From Branchiostoma floridae (taxonomy: Eukaryota > Chordata > Leptocardii > Amphioxiformes > Branchiostomatidae), in contig NW_023365779.1 of the NCBI RefSeq assembly GCF_000003815.2, positions 239,574-303,573 of the forward strand: a stretch of 64,000 bases of DNA, in the 5' to 3' direction. The notes under the pieces are model-generated. The model did no database searches and had not been told where the DNA came from. It saw only the letters and a list, made by a program, of their open reading frames with translations. Shown in pieces: positions 9,700 to 21,419 of this stretch. Position 1 is the stretch's first letter, and each line of letters opens with the position of its first letter. Both the position numbers and the translations under genes were made by a program.

Positions 9700-12295
9700 A
9701 ATATTTCTATGACATCTTATCACAAATCTCCCCTTCCAATGTCTCAAACACGGATTAGGAGCAGCCTTTGTTCTTAAGACGGCAGATATTCTGTACTCAG
9801 AATCTTTAAGTCTCTAAGCCGTTCTTAAGGACACATCAAAGTGACGCATAGATAGATTCCCACACAGCCTGGAAACATGCACATCATGAATACAAACTAC
9901 TTTTCGATCAATTCCCAATTTTGGTCATTTTTCCCTCACATATCAAACCCATGCAGGGAAAGCCTAAAGTTTGTTTTCAGGCCACCAGAGCTACAGTTGC
10001 CTAAACCCAGATGTCACAATGGTTATTCCTAAAGGAATAGATGATTTCAATTTTTTTTAAATGAGGCCTTGGAGTGACAATTTTACACGGGTCTCCACAC
10101 ACTCAGCATGACCTAGATACCTGCTTATCATTAATAGAGAACACTGGAGCAATTCTTGCTCCGATGTATCAAAACTGACTGGGAAAAGTCTTCAGTTTGT
10201 TCTCAAGCAAACAGATTTTCTTAATTCTGACTGCTGATGTCTTAAAGCCATGGTAGATAGCCTTAAAGGAATGTCAAAATATGTCTTAAAGCTGACTGGA
10301 AAAGCCCTCAGCTTGTCTTCAAGCAAAAAATTTTCTTAATTCTGACTGTTGATGTCTTAAAGTCATGGTAGATAGCCTTAAAGGAATGTCAAAATATGTC
10401 TTAAAGCTGACTGGAAAAGCCCTCAGCTTGTCTTCAAGCAAAAAGATTTTCTTAATTCTGACTGTTGATGTCTTAAAGTCATGATAGATATCCTTAAAGC
10501 AATGTCAAAGTGATGCTTTCCAATCAAAATGTCACTGTCCATTCCCTGTGTGCATAACGAATACAAAACACTCTTAGATCCAGTCTTCCATCACAAGTCT
10601 TCCCTCCGATATCACAAACCTGCACTTGGAGGAGCCTTTATTCAAAGCCTGGCAGCTTTTCCGCACTAAGACATGATAGATTTCCTTAAAGGAACGTCTC
10701 AAAGTGACACCGTCTTATCAAATCGCCACACGCCCTTTCCCGTGTGCACCGTGAATACAGAACAGTCTTAGATCAATGTCTTCCCATCGCAAGGCTTCCT
10801 TGTCATACCTCAGAGATGCACTTATAGGAGCCTGTCTGCAAAGGGTAGGATCTTTTCTGTACATGACAAATATCCATAAACCCCTTTACAAATCAAGACT
10901 TTAGCTCGGCTGATGTGTTGGCGGGCTCTGAATGCGCATTTTTGGCCGAAGAACGACCAATGTCCATGCAATTACGCAGGTTTCGAATGAATTTTAGCTG
11001 CTCGAACAACGCTTGCGGACGCTGTGCTTGAATTCAGTGTTAAAGACCCAACAAAAAGACTTAGTCTAATCGAATCTTTACACCCTTACACCATGTGTAC
11101 TATGGAATATATAACAGCCCTTCATCATTGCTTTTCCATCATCCATTGTCAAGTCTTTTCATACTCTCACAACTGCACTAAGAGGACCTTTAAAGGGAAC
11201 ATTACTGTACTTTAAGACATAGATAGATAACCTTAAAGACCCGTCAAAGCAACTTACTCCAATCAAACCTTAACACCCTTACAAGGGATGCACTATGGAT
11301 ATATAACATCCCAGAATCAATGACTTCCTGACATTCATTGTCAAGTCTGCCTTTCCATATCTCACACCTGCACTAAGAGGAGCCTAAAGTGAATATTACT
11401 CTAAGACATGATGGATATCCTTAAAGACCCGTCAAAGCAACATACTCCAATCGAACCTTTACACCCTTATAATGGATGCACTATAGATATACAACATTGT
11501 AAAATCATTGCTTTTCTGCCAGCCATTGTCAAATCTTCCTTTCCATATCTCACACCTGCACTAAGAGGAACCTTAAAGGGAACTTGACTGTACTCTAAGA
11601 CATGACGGATATCCTTAAAGTAGCATAAAAGTTATAGTCTAATCGGACATTCACACCTGCTTCTACGCCTTGTGCATTATAAAATATAGAACAGCCCTTG
11701 ATCAATGCTTTCCAACATTCATTGTCAATTCTTCCTTTATACTCACAACTACACTAAGAGGAGCCTCAAAGGGATTTGTTGTACTCTAAGACATGATAAA
11801 TATCCTTCAAGAAGCATCAAAGTGACTTCCATCTTTAATCACATCTTCACAGTCCCTGCACCCCGTGTCTTATGAATACAAAACACTGGAACAATCCATG
11901 TCTTAGAATCTTATCTAGGACATCTAGACTTAAACCTGGATTAGAAAGCTTCTTTGTTCTTAAGCTGAAGATTTTCGGTACCCTTAATCCGAATGTCTTT
12001 AAGCTGTGCTTAACCTTCTTAGAGGGACAGTAACTTACTCCAATTAAATCTCCACTCTTTAAATGTGCACTGTGATGCAAAAATACCTCATAATCAATGT
12101 TTCAGATCCCATCACAAGAAGAAGACTTAAACCCAGATTAACTTAAGAAGCTTCTTTGTCCTTGAGCTGACATGACCTGAATTCTGATGCCTTTAAACCA
12201 TAATGAATATTCTTAAAGCGACCGTGACTCGCTCCTATCAAATTTCCGCCACCTTACACCTTTGTGCATGATGAATACAAAACAGCTTTATAGTA
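9700..12295. repeat. Degenerate ~190-bp satellite-like array
   Basis: About 2.6 kb of diverged units with a constant order: rtgaatacaaaacar, then tcaatgtcttcc, cactaagaggagcct, actctaagacatgatagat, and ccttaaagnaacgtcaaagt. Well-preserved units lie at about 11036, 11236, 11420, 11610 and 11810. Identity is low, so it is old. No frame is conserved between units. Confidence 0.8.
10165..10510. repeat. ~117-bp sub-array inside the ~190-bp array
   Basis: Three near-identical units share ctgactggaaaagccctcag and attttcttaattctgactg. They are much more alike than the surrounding units, so they are a secondary local expansion within the old array. Confidence 0.85.
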
Positions 12296-13160
12296 ACAAA
12301 CTCGACATGATCAATTCCTTGTACCCTGTAAACTATAGAAAACTACTTCAAACCACAGAAACTTACAAAAAAACTCTTCAGACTACACCAAAATACTTGA
12401 ATCTACTGAAAACTACATGTCAAATGAACCATTACATAAAAATACAGCAACCTATTTCAAAATACAGCAGATTTCTATAAATTACAAAGAAATACCATAA
12501 ACTAATGCTATCCACAGCAAACTACTGTTAAAAACGAATGGTGATCACAATAAACAAACAAACAAGTAAGCAAATACAGCAAAAGTCAACTGAAATCCAA
12601 TGTAACAACAAACTTTATGAGAAAACACATGACAGTACTTGAGTACTACAAATAACTTTTCAACAAGTTTGTAAAGTTTTGAATTAAAAAAACACACCAA
12701 ATAGACAGTTTTCAATCAAAAGTTCACATGCCTTACTAACAACAGCACAAAACTTGTGCTTAAAAGACATGGCATAAGAAATGCACCATGATAGGTTTTG
12801 GCAAATAGAATTCCGTTTTATGAATATCGACAAATTTTAATGAATGTTATTGTATGAGCTTCACGAAGCTGAAAATGACATGACATTGCATAAAGTTGAT
12901 AAGAAAACTCATCCCTTCTTAAGGAATATCTCCAATCCTTCAAGGAATATCTCCAATCCTTCAAGACATGTCACCACTACTGATCCCACCTGATTGTCCT
13001 TCTTAAGTCCTTTCACTTTCACTTTCACTGTATGCCCTGATCTTCTGTCACACCTGGTATTGACTGCACAGGCTTACAACAGTGCAGGGTAATACCCTAT
13101 CATTAATGTCATTAATAACACCCCCCTCTAGGGCACCTATCAGACCATCTCCTAGGTAAC
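12296..13160. other. AT-rich sequence with small repeats
   Basis: Low-complexity A-rich segment at 12335-12700 with loose aactacttcaaa-like repeats, a 24-bp direct duplication (aaggaatatctccaatcctt) at about 12920-12962, and (TTTCAC)n near 13012-13030. No gene seen. Confidence 0.5.
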
Positions 13161-14550
13161 TTGAGAGGGTGTAAGAAATTGTGCCTATCATACAGACTTT
13201 CTCTCCCGATATCTTACAGCAAACAGGAGCGTAATCTTAACACTTTCTCTCATAAATATGCTGGAAGGATGATGACAAATTTTGCATGCCACTTTTATCT
13301 ATTTCTTAGTCCCACTATGAGATGGCTTTCGGGCAAGAAGATTTGTGCCTCCGGCAGAAGAATTTTGCTTGAATTTTTTAAGGGAAATAAACTATTCACA
13401 AGCAGGTTGAAACACATTTCAGATGTGTTGTCCGATGACTGAAAACTGCTTAAATCCTCAAATTGTACTCCAATATTGTTATTCTGTCCAAGTCAAAACC
13501 TGAAATGCCATTTGTATTGTCTGTGTCATCAAAGAACAATTTGATCAACTTGCCTTTTCAATTTTTGTTTCATTGTCCATTTCTATAGAAAAAGTTCTAG
13601 AATCAACAAATTGAATACAATAGATTTGTCTTAGAATCAGCCTTTACTGAAAAAAAATGCATGTTTATATCTTCAAATTCCAGGAGTAACAATATCTTAC
13701 AGCAACTTTCAACTTTATCTGGAGAGAGTCCAAGAAATACCTGTTCTGTCAGCTTATCTTTAAACATCCCTTCTAAGTGGAAAAATGAAGAAAATTACGT
13801 GTCATTGTATTTTATCTCCCAGCTCCAGGGTAAACACTTCCCATGCGAGTTAACCAAACCACTTCCACCGCGGTGTCTCAGTTAAGTGCAGTTTGACAGT
13901 AATTCCCAGGGTAGCCCCAAATCCGCACTGTTAAGTGATTAAGAGGCTTGGCAAATTTTCAGCAGTGTCTGTGGAGTTGTGGAGTTAGGCGGACTGCGCC
14001 TGCAGTTAGGCATTGTGGTCACACAGTTAGGCAGAATGTGCACCATTCCACAGGCTTCCTGTTCAGTACCATGGACATATACTGTGGTGCTGAATGAGTT
14101 TCTTCTTATTCTTTCATCCACAAAATGGGATTATTGGCAGTTTCAGTATGTGTTAGTTACGATGCTGGTATCCAGTACAGATGAACAAAGGGAAATAAAG
14201 AATACAGGTTACTGGTTTTGTGTAATGTACCTGTTTTGTGTACCTGTCTATGCATAGGCCAAAACAGGTGAATTTAGTATGTATCAAAACTGATTTTCAT
14301 AAAGGCACAAAGGAAAGAAGAGTAATGGGTTGGGGTTGGGAAAAGCACACATGTTTCAGTACCATGGACAGGTTAGGCTGGTACCAAATGTAAAATGTTT
14401 GATGAACAAGTTCAGTTTATTGTTCAGTCAGGCAAATGTGTCTCCGGTCCAGACTGGAGAGGAGCCAGATGCTGTCCGAGGATATTTCATTTTGCTCTCT
14501 TGGCTCAGCCGTGGTGAAACCAAGTAGATTAACCCAAAGACACTGCCGGT
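13161..14550. other. Unassigned sequence
   Basis: No repeat family, RNA gene or exon that I can support. Open frames of 60-90 codons here have no recognisable domain or splice context. The block ttcagtaccatggaca occurs twice (near 14065 and 14356). Confidence 0.35.
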
Positions 14551-14553
14551 TTA

Positions 14554-14567
14554 CCCCCCCCCCCCCC
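14554..14567. repeat. Poly-C tract
   Basis: An uninterrupted run of about 14 C. Such tracts are prone to assembly length errors. Confidence 0.9.
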
Positions 14568-14691
14568 AAATTCTCTAGCATCCCCCTCTAACTGGACATT
14601 CTCTGCCTCTGCACCCTCCTCCCTGGAAGGACCTACACCCCCTCTAACTGGCCATCAGGCCTCCTGCTCCATCTGTAGAACTGATCTCTTT

Positions 14692-15014
14692 ATTCATTCT
14701 ATTCTATTCAATTCTATTCTATTCTATTCTATTCTATTCTATTCTATTCTATTCTATTCTATTCAATTCTATTCAATTCTATTCTATTCTATTCTATTCT
14801 ATTCTATTCAATTCTATTCAATTCTATTCATTCTATTCTATTCTATTCAATTCTATTCAATTCTATTCTATTCTATTCTATTCAATTCTATTCTATTCTA
14901 TTCAATTCTATTCATTCTATTCTATTCTATTCAATTCTATTCTATTCTATTCTATTCTGTTCTGTTCTTTTTTTGTTCTATTCTATTCGAGTCTATTCCC
15001 TTCCATTCTACTCT
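14692..15014. repeat. (ATTCT)n pentanucleotide tract
   Basis: About 320 bp of ATTCT repeats with interspersed ATTCA variants, decaying at the right end. The same pentanucleotide at human SCA10 is known to unwind easily under superhelical stress, so this may be a DNA-unwinding element. Confidence 0.97.
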
Positions 15015-15095
15015 AAAACTAATCTCTAACCAGAGTTATTGGGCTAAACTCCCACAAGTAAAAAAGTAACACTTCCAATTTCTAATCTTAACATC

Positions 15096-15288
15096 CAAGG
15101 TCAACAAGAAATATCCAAGGTCAAATCTATCCAAATAACAATCTATTCCTCCAAGGTCAATTTAACCAATCAAGGTCAGACATGTTCCGCATCGGAAGAA
15201 TTCGTCCCAGGTGGCACGTTCCGCTTGATGAATTTATCTTATGGCATCAGTTTTGTCTGCTCAAGGTCAGACTTAACTTTCAAGGTCA
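15096..15288 (+). promoter_or_regulatory. Cluster of six CAAGGTCA half-sites
   Basis: CAAGGTCA occurs at 15096, 15116, 15152, 15171, 15262 and 15281, all in the same orientation. Three copies extend to TCAAGGTCA, the consensus for ERR and SF-1/LRH-1 (NR3B/NR5A) nuclear receptors. Spacing of about 20 bp in places suggests a decayed 20-bp repeat, so the cluster may have arisen by duplication. Binding is inferred only. Confidence 0.45.
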
Positions 15289-15532
15289 ATGTACAAACAC
15301 GCTTTGCCAGTAACATGGCTTCTTACACTCAGGCTGAAATTATTCATTCCCTTGCTTCTCGGAATGTATAAGTAAAAAACTGAGAAATTTAAGATTGAAT
15401 CTGACTATATTCACTCACTTGAACTGTGCGTAGAAGGTAGAGAGTTTCCCTAAATCTTTCATTAAACCTAAGAATCAACAATTCACATTTTTGTGGCCAC
15501 AGGATAAGTAGTAATACATATACAGTGGAAGC

Positions 15533-15696
15533 CAGTTAATTGCACATCGGATTAACGCACACTTCTGTTAACTACACGGAATCCCTGAATCCCAAACCGG
15601 TGCGGTCCAGCTAGATAACTCCGCATTATTGCACCATCCGGATAATTGTACCAAATTCACTGGCAAATAGGCCGTGCAATTAAGCGGCTTCTACTG
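15533..15696. mobile_element. pogo/Tc1-type MITE with TA target duplication
   Basis: A 164-bp element flanked by TA on both sides. The left end starts CAGTGGAAGCC, then ttaattgcac; the right end is the inverse, gtgcaattaa, then ggcttctactg. It has no coding capacity. A second copy lies at 27508-27681. TA duplication and CAG ends fit the Tc1/mariner-pogo group. Confidence 0.85.
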
Positions 15697-15764
15697 TATG
15701 TGTAAAATAAATGGGTGAAAGTAGTCCTATACACCCTTTGCGACCACAGGTACAATGAATTGTT

Positions 15765-16003
15765 ATCTCCTGTGACTAGGGTACAGTATAGGAAGGTGCA
15801 GCCCAACCTCTCCTTGCACAACTTTTAACCTCCACAACCAAAGTCAGGATCCATTTTTTACACCTGGGTGGAGTAAGGAAAATTGTGTTAAGTTCCTTTC
15901 TCAAGGATGCACCAAATTGGTGGCATGTTCGGGGACTTGAACCAAGGACCATAGGCTCTGGGCCAAACATCCAAACTGTTACGCCAACAGAGCACCACAA
16001 AAG
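15765..16003 (-). mobile_element. tRNA-derived SINE (family C)
   Basis: Read on the minus strand, a tRNA-like head has an A-box region (15971-15986) and a box B ggttcaagtcc (15933-15943) that fits the Pol III consensus. The body then reads aggaacttaacacaatttt and tccacccaggtgtaaaa. This body resembles one seen in SINEs of other invertebrates (recollection, not checked). A diverged relative of the body lies at 30015-30125. Confidence 0.75.
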
Positions 16004-16521
16004 TTGATGTAATTAAAGTAGTTAAGATAAACGAGACCAACTGGCAGTAAGTGTTATCAGTAAACCACGTAGACATATAAATGTGTGCAGTAATATGTGT
16101 GGAGGCAACCAGAGAATGTCATTGTTAATGATATGCGGGATAAAGATGATGTCATTTGTCGTCAATTATCCTCGTTATTTTTCCCTAACGAATGGTTAAT
16201 AGATTTGCTGCTGAGATAATTATGATGCAGCAGATGTGCTAGAAATAATAAAAGGCACAAGAACTGCCTGCACAGAGGCACAATCAGCTCAATTTCTTGG
16301 TTGAACTTCACCAATTTTATGAAATATTGCTTGATTGGACTATCGACATGACAACAAAAAGGGGACAGTACCATATGTTCTGGATTAAAATGAGCACCCC
16401 AATTAAAGCATGCACCCCATTTTAGGGGAAACTAATAAAGTATGCCCCCTTCTCCGCTGATGTTCCTAATGATACAATGATTTAAGTTTTCCCCCCAGCC
16501 CGTTGTTTTCATTATTCACAT
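16004..16521. other. Unassigned sequence
   Basis: AT-rich and non-repetitive as far as I can see. No gene or element boundary is supported. Confidence 0.35.
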
Positions 16522-16741
16522 TAACGCTAGTTCACCTTTATTCGCTGGGTAACCTATCTCCGTTGTCTCAAAAAGGCAGGATATTTAGGAAAATCAAGTC
16601 GAAGAACGGTGGTTTTAAGTTGCAATATCTTCAAAATATTGCAGTTTGAATCTTACCATCCGTCAAATTGATATCCCAAAATAACCTGTTTTGAAACAAA
16701 CCGAATATAGGTTACCGACGGATAAAGGTGACCCAGCGTTA
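16522..16741. mobile_element. Fold-back MITE, copy 1
   Basis: A 220-bp element that is complementary to itself along nearly its full length. Outer ends are taacgctagttcacc and ggtgacccagcgtta, and inner arms contain gatatcaa-like inverted segments. Further copies lie near 21179, 24331, 35380 and 45347. Flanking CAT on both sides may be a short target duplication. Transcripts would form a long hairpin. Confidence 0.85.
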
Positions 16742-16869
16742 CATAGATTTTCTGTATTACTAAGAATGTCTACTGTATATGAGAACAGGAAAATTACATT
16801 GTATATTGGCCAGGCCTAATTACAAAGAGTACTTAAACTCTAGATTTTGGGCCCATAAAAAATAGCCTC

Positions 16870-16990
16870 TCTTCAACAAGATTTCTCCACTGCCACTGAC
16901 GAAAGACACTGGATGGTTGTCTAAAAACGTCTGATTGTTTCCAAAATCTATCCACTTGCCTGCCAATGAGAAACTACTTTTTGGTGTATA
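16870..16990 (+). ncRNA. Hammerhead-like two-hairpin module, copy 2
   Basis: CTGACGA (16896-16902), a stem agaca/tgtct, then AAAA where the other copies have GAAA. A second hairpin pairs aaacg with tgttt around tctgat. Downstream gagaaactactttttggtgt matches the sequence after copy 3. The change in GAAA would be expected to inactivate a hammerhead. Confidence 0.35.
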
Positions 16991-17099
16991 TAAATTTCAG
17001 TGTCCTCAAAATGAGCATATACAGACCCTCCTCAGATCAGACTTTGTTTTCACATTCAATTTCATATTTCAGTCCATCAAATCTCACAAATCCAGGAAA

Positions 17100-17340
17100 C
17101 AGCAATCGGAGTTGTTTCAGCCTAACCTGTGTCGGCAGAATTACAACGCGGCGCTACGCCCTCCGCATTTATCACGAGGCGCTCAAATTGTCATCTGGGC
17201 GCGCCGCGGCAGACGGCCGTTAACTCGAGCTCTGTCGGGAGTTCATAACTTTGACACGAATACAATCAACAGGAATATAGGGAAGGGCATTGAGCTCTGG
17301 GCGTCTTTCTGGCTTTATTCATCAAAGTTGACCAGTGTTT
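17100..17340. repeat. Unit of diverged repeat with CpG-rich patch
   Basis: A GC-rich patch at 17145-17220 precedes a unit marked by aactttgacacgaatacaat. This marker recurs near 17826, 18416, 19744 and 20089, so it belongs to an old tandem or duplicated unit extending to about 20.3 kb. Confidence 0.5.
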
Positions 17341-17352
17341 TCTGTTACAGGG

Positions 17353-17735
17353 CTCAAAATACATTGTACCACCTGCATATGCAGGTTAGTGCAGGTAAAA
17401 TTGGAGCTGTGCAGGTATTTCTGGTGTCTACCTGCACCTAACCTGCACTGGTCCATGTACTGGGTATATGCAGGTTAGTGCAGGTAAAATTGGAGCTGTG
17501 CAGGTATTTCTGGTGTCTACCTGCACCTAACCTGCACTGGTCCATGTACTGGGTATATACAGGTTAGTGCAGGTAAAATTGGAGCTGTGCAGGTATTTCT
17601 GGTGTCTACCTGCACCTAACCTGCACTGGTCCATGTACTGGGTATATGCAGGTTAGTACAGGTAAAATTGGAGCTGTGCAGGTATTTCTGGTGTCTACCT
17701 GCACCTAACCTGCACTGGTCCAAGTACTACCGGAA
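17353..17735. mobile_element. hAT-like element fragment with internal hairpin minisatellite
   Basis: The left end cagggctcaaaatac (starting near 17353) is followed by about four copies of an ~88-bp unit. Each unit holds inverted blocks, tgcaggttagtgcaggta and tacctgcacctaacctgca, and so can fold into a hairpin. The right transposon end is missing. The same unit and left end occur at 59539-60053, where the right end survives. Confidence 0.75.
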
Positions 17736-18520
17736 TATTGGGGAGGGCACAGCTCCAAGCATTTTTCTGGGTTCATTTATCAAATCTCACCGGTGTTTTC
17801 TGTTAGGGTGGTTTTGTAGGAGTCACAACTTTGACACGAATACAATCAACATGAATTTAGACAAGGGCAGTCAGCTCTGGGCGTCATTCTGCAGCTGTTT
17901 TTTTTTTTTTTTCAACCTTTATTTAGCCTTGAGTAAAAAACCCTTCAGCCTGAGCCGGTTTCATGGGTTCAAGGTTTGGGGGAGGTCAAGAGGTATTCTG
18001 TTACACATAATTATTTAGAAGGATACAATAAACTTTACTATTCCATGAGCGCATTTGCTTCTAAAAGTCAGCTCCTGGCTACTCATTTGTACTTCGTAAC
18101 ATATGTACTTCAAAATTGTGCTTAATCTGGCCAGTTTTTTTTTTGTAAAGAGTGTTTTGTGGGTGTCAATCAAAATTATAAATCTATGGGCCACAAAATT
18201 AGCCTTACATTGATTGATGGAAGATCTATCAATTTTGTGATAGAAGATCTATCAAATTTGTAAAATGGAATTAATGGTTTTGTAAGGAATGAACTTCCCA
18301 GTCAGGCTCGTTATTTTGTTAATCAAATTTTTTTTATGGTCACAAAATTAAAAAGTGTTAGTATCGGAGTATGATTGATGAAATTCTGTAACTTCCACTC
18401 TGTCAGAAGTTAATAACTTTGACATGGATACAATAAACCGGCTTTACAGGAACAGGACAGGCCACCAAGTTGAATACAACCAGCTGTGCTTATTGCCAGC
18501 AATATTCTGAGGGGTCATGA
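17736..18520. repeat. Diverged units of the aactttgacacgaatacaat repeat
   Basis: Units near 17740, 17826 and 18416 share the aactttgacaygratacaat block and flanking text such as ggtgttttctgtta. A 15-bp T-run lies near 17899. The pre-insertion form of the site used by the hAT-like element (ttctgtta followed by gggtgg) is visible at about 17797. Confidence 0.55.
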
Positions 18521-18780
18521 TTTTTAGTCAATCAAAATCATTACGGTGTATCCCAAAATTAGTATAGAAAGTCCCATTGTGATCTATAGAGAGTTAACGT
18601 TAATGAGCTTAACAAGCATTGCAATAAATATGTGCTGACTTCTAGCCCTATAGACCGATAAGTCTTAATGTTAGCATGTATAACAGAACATGGTTTTATA
18701 ACCTGGGTTTCTGCCAACACGCATGGTCCATGATTTCTGGACATTCTACCTTTTTTCCTGAAGTAATTTCCCAAATTTAG
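18521..18780. repeat. Larger duplicated unit, unexpanded copy
   Basis: This ~260-bp unit begins at about tcaatcaaaatcattacggt, holds a single 50-bp-type module (about 18665-18715) and ends with ggtccatgatttctggac and cctgaagtaatttc. The next copy, from about 18779, has the same beginning and end but about twelve 50-bp modules between them. Confidence 0.75.
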
Positions 18781-18899
18781 TCAATCAAAATCATTACGGT
18801 GTATCCCAAAATTAGTATAGAAAGTCCCATTGTGATCTATTGAGAGTTAATGAGTACAATAAATGTGTGCTGACTTCTAGCTCTATAGACCGATAAGTC

Positions 18900-19455
18900 T
18901 TAACATTAGCATGTTTAACGTTAACAGTACATGGTTTTATATCCTGGGTTTAACATTAGCGTGGCATCGTATAACAGTACATGATTTTATAACCTGGGTT
19001 GAACATTAGCATGTATAACGTTAACAGTACATGGTTTTATATCCTGGGTTGAACATTAGCATGTATAACGTTAACAGTACATGGTTTTATATCCTTGGTT
19101 TAACATTAGCATGTATAACGTTAACAGTACATGGTTTTATATCCTGGGTTTAACATCAGCGTGGCATCGTATAACAGTACATGATTTTATAACCTGGGTT
19201 GAACATTAGCATGTATAACGTTAACAGTACATGATTTTATAACCTGGGTTGAACATTAGCATGTATAACGTTAACAGTACATGGTTTTATATCCTGGGTT
19301 GAACATTAGCATGTATAACGTTAACAGTACATGGTTTTATATCCTTGGTTTAACATTAGCATGTATAACGTTAACAGTACATGGTTTTATATCCTGGGTT
19401 GAACATGAGCGTGGCATCGTATAATAGTACATGATTTTATAACCTGGGTTTCTGC
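18900..19455. repeat. 50-bp minisatellite, ~11 units, with a periodic variant
   Basis: Units start exactly every 50 bp (18903 to 19403), with gcatgtataacgttaacag and tacatggttttatatcctgg. A gtggcatcg variant marks units at 18953, 19153 and 19403, hinting at four- and five-unit higher-order blocks. Confidence 0.95.
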
Positions 19456-19502
19456 CAACAGGGACGGTCCTTGATTTCTGGACAATCTCCTGAAGTAATT
19501 TC

Positions 19503-19666
19503 NNNNNNNNNNNNNNNNNNNNNNNNNNNNNNNNNNNNNNNNNNNNNNNNNNNNNNNNNNNNNNNNNNNNNNNNNNNNNNNNNNNNNNNNNNNNNNNNNN
19601 NNNNNNNNNNNNNNNNNNNNNNNNNNNNNNNNNNNNNNNNNNNNNNNNNNNNNNNNNNNNNNNNNN
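19503..19666. other. Assembly gap (164 N)
   Basis: Unresolved bases directly after the 50-bp array and the end of its host unit. The true size is unknown. Confidence 1.
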
Positions 19667-20340
19667 ATCATAAAATTAGACAGTGATATTGTGATTTATG
19701 GAAGATTCAGAAGCTTGTAAAATTGTGATATGTAGAGAGTTAATAAGTTTGACACTGATACAATAAAGTGTGGCTCTGAGTGCCAAATCTATCCAGGAAA
19801 ATGTAACTTACAATAGCATAATATATCTAAGTACACATGTATAATACAGTTTATCCTGGGTTTTCGCCAACTCCAGCATACAAAGCTATAATTCCTATTC
19901 CCGACAATTTAACTTACAATAGCATAATATTATATATCTAAGTATATATAGTATATCCTGGGGTTTTGCCAGCTCCAGCATACAAAGCTATAATTCCTAT
20001 TCCTGACACACAAAACCGTTCTCTTACAGTCATTCCCCAAATCTAATTAACACACCTCGTTAAGTCCAGGTCTGTCGAGAGTTAATGAGTTTGACACGGG
20101 GACAATGAACAGATTTATGGGGACAGAGGAAGGCAGACACCAGCCCGGAACACTGCATGGGGCCACGCCAAGTTATATCATTGGTTCCAAATGTTAGATT
20201 TAACAACAAAAAATCTCAACTGTAAAATCAATTCAAACCGATAACAGAGTCTGAGAGACAGAAAGGCAGACACCAGCCCGGAACACTGTGTGGGGCCAAG
20301 TCAAGTTAGTGTTGGTTGATTTAATAAAAATATCTCAACT
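19667..20340. repeat. Diverged tandem duplications (~110 and ~137 bp)
   Basis: A ~110-bp duplication with ctccagcatacaaagctata occurs near 19872 and 19973. A ~137-bp duplication with gcagacaccagcccggaaca occurs near 20130 and 20267. These belong to the same old repeat landscape as 17-19.5 kb. Confidence 0.75.
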
Positions 20341-20540
20341 ATAAGTTCAAAGTGAAAACTTTAGTGAGTCTAAAGGAAAATCTGTACTCTGATTCACACG
20401 GTTTTAGGTAGGGAATAAAGTCAGGGTTAAGTTTTAGCCCTAACCTCTTCCTGAAGCTTTGTTTTATGATGTTGAAGAACCTTGAAGTAAGTTGGCAGGG
20501 GCAGAAGATAACTTTTGGTTTTATTAGTCAGGTACTGGCC
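20341..20540. other. Unassigned sequence
   Basis: Nothing identifiable. The phrase cagagtctgagag with a following ctgattcacacggttttagg near 20376 has a relative near 44860. Confidence 0.35.
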
Positions 20541-20800
20541 TGTGTCCAAACGATGTAGTTCCTTCGAATTCTGTTTGTCCTAATGAACAAATGCAGATCT
20601 GTGAAGATTATCCGACTGCTGCCCACCCCCGTGTCAGGGACCCCCATAGTATTATATTCACCTACTGGATACGACAACATTATGATAGTCCAGACCTTCC
20701 AGTTCCTTCTGATCTTCCCTAATGAACTAATGCACACCTGTGATGCCTTCCTACCCACCTGTGTCAGGGACCCCAGCAGTATTATAACAATGAAATATCG
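20541..20800. repeat. ~140-bp tandem duplication
   Basis: Two units share ccttctgatyttcctaatga-like text followed by tgtcagggacccc (near 20633 and 20763) and agtattata. Open frames of 98 codons on both strands cross it but show no domain. Confidence 0.7.
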
Positions 20801-20894
20801 GATACTACAATTTACTAGCTTCAACCCAGTCTACCACTGCTGCTGTGTCCAATATAGCATATCCTGTCCCAGTGAATGATCCACTGAGAATGAA

Positions 20895-21178
20895 ATGGCC
20901 CCTGACATTTATTCTTATACAGCACTGTTTCTAGACCTTGAGATTTGTTCTGTTTCCCAATGATAGAATAATCCACTTCAGATCTGTAGTTGAGCAACCT
21001 TCAAGTTGGTTGTACGTATGTACGCATACTTAATAGTATGTTCTGGGCCCAAATTCTAACCATTATGGCAAAGCTACAACGGTTGCATGTACAAACAAAT
21101 TGTTCCTGACATTTATTCTCAAACAGGACTAGTTCCAGATCTTGTGATTTCTTCTATTTCCCAATGATAAGATTATCT
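20895..21178. repeat. ~204-bp duplication
   Basis: Two diverged copies of cctgacatttattcttatac, then agaccttgagatttgttct and tttcccaatgata, start near 20901 and 21105. Confidence 0.65.
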
Positions 21179-21350
21179 AACACTAGTTCACCTTTATCCG
21201 TTGGGTAACCTATATCCATAGTTTTAAAAACAGGGTATTTAATAACAGGTATTTCTTGACAACGAATGGTGTTTTCAAGTTGCTATGATTAGGAAATAGG
21301 GCAGTTTGAAACCACTGTCGACTTGATTTTGCCAGTTGTGCTGTTTTTAA
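21179..21350. mobile_element. Fold-back MITE, truncated copy 2
   Basis: The left end taacactagttcacctttat and a following gggtaacctatatccat match the other copies. The inner inverted segment is still visible to about 21340, but the right terminal repeat is missing or too diverged to recognise. Confidence 0.75.
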
Positions 21351-21419
21351 AAAAAACAGAATGTGAACAAGCATGAAAACATCCCGTCTGTAGTTCGTTG
21401 TTCAATTGTGTACGCAAAC

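Noticed and set aside
16935-17441. A 168-codon plus-strand frame
   Set aside because: It joins the two-hairpin module, a CpG-rich patch, a diverged repeat unit and the hAT-like minisatellite. No common ancestry as a protein is plausible.
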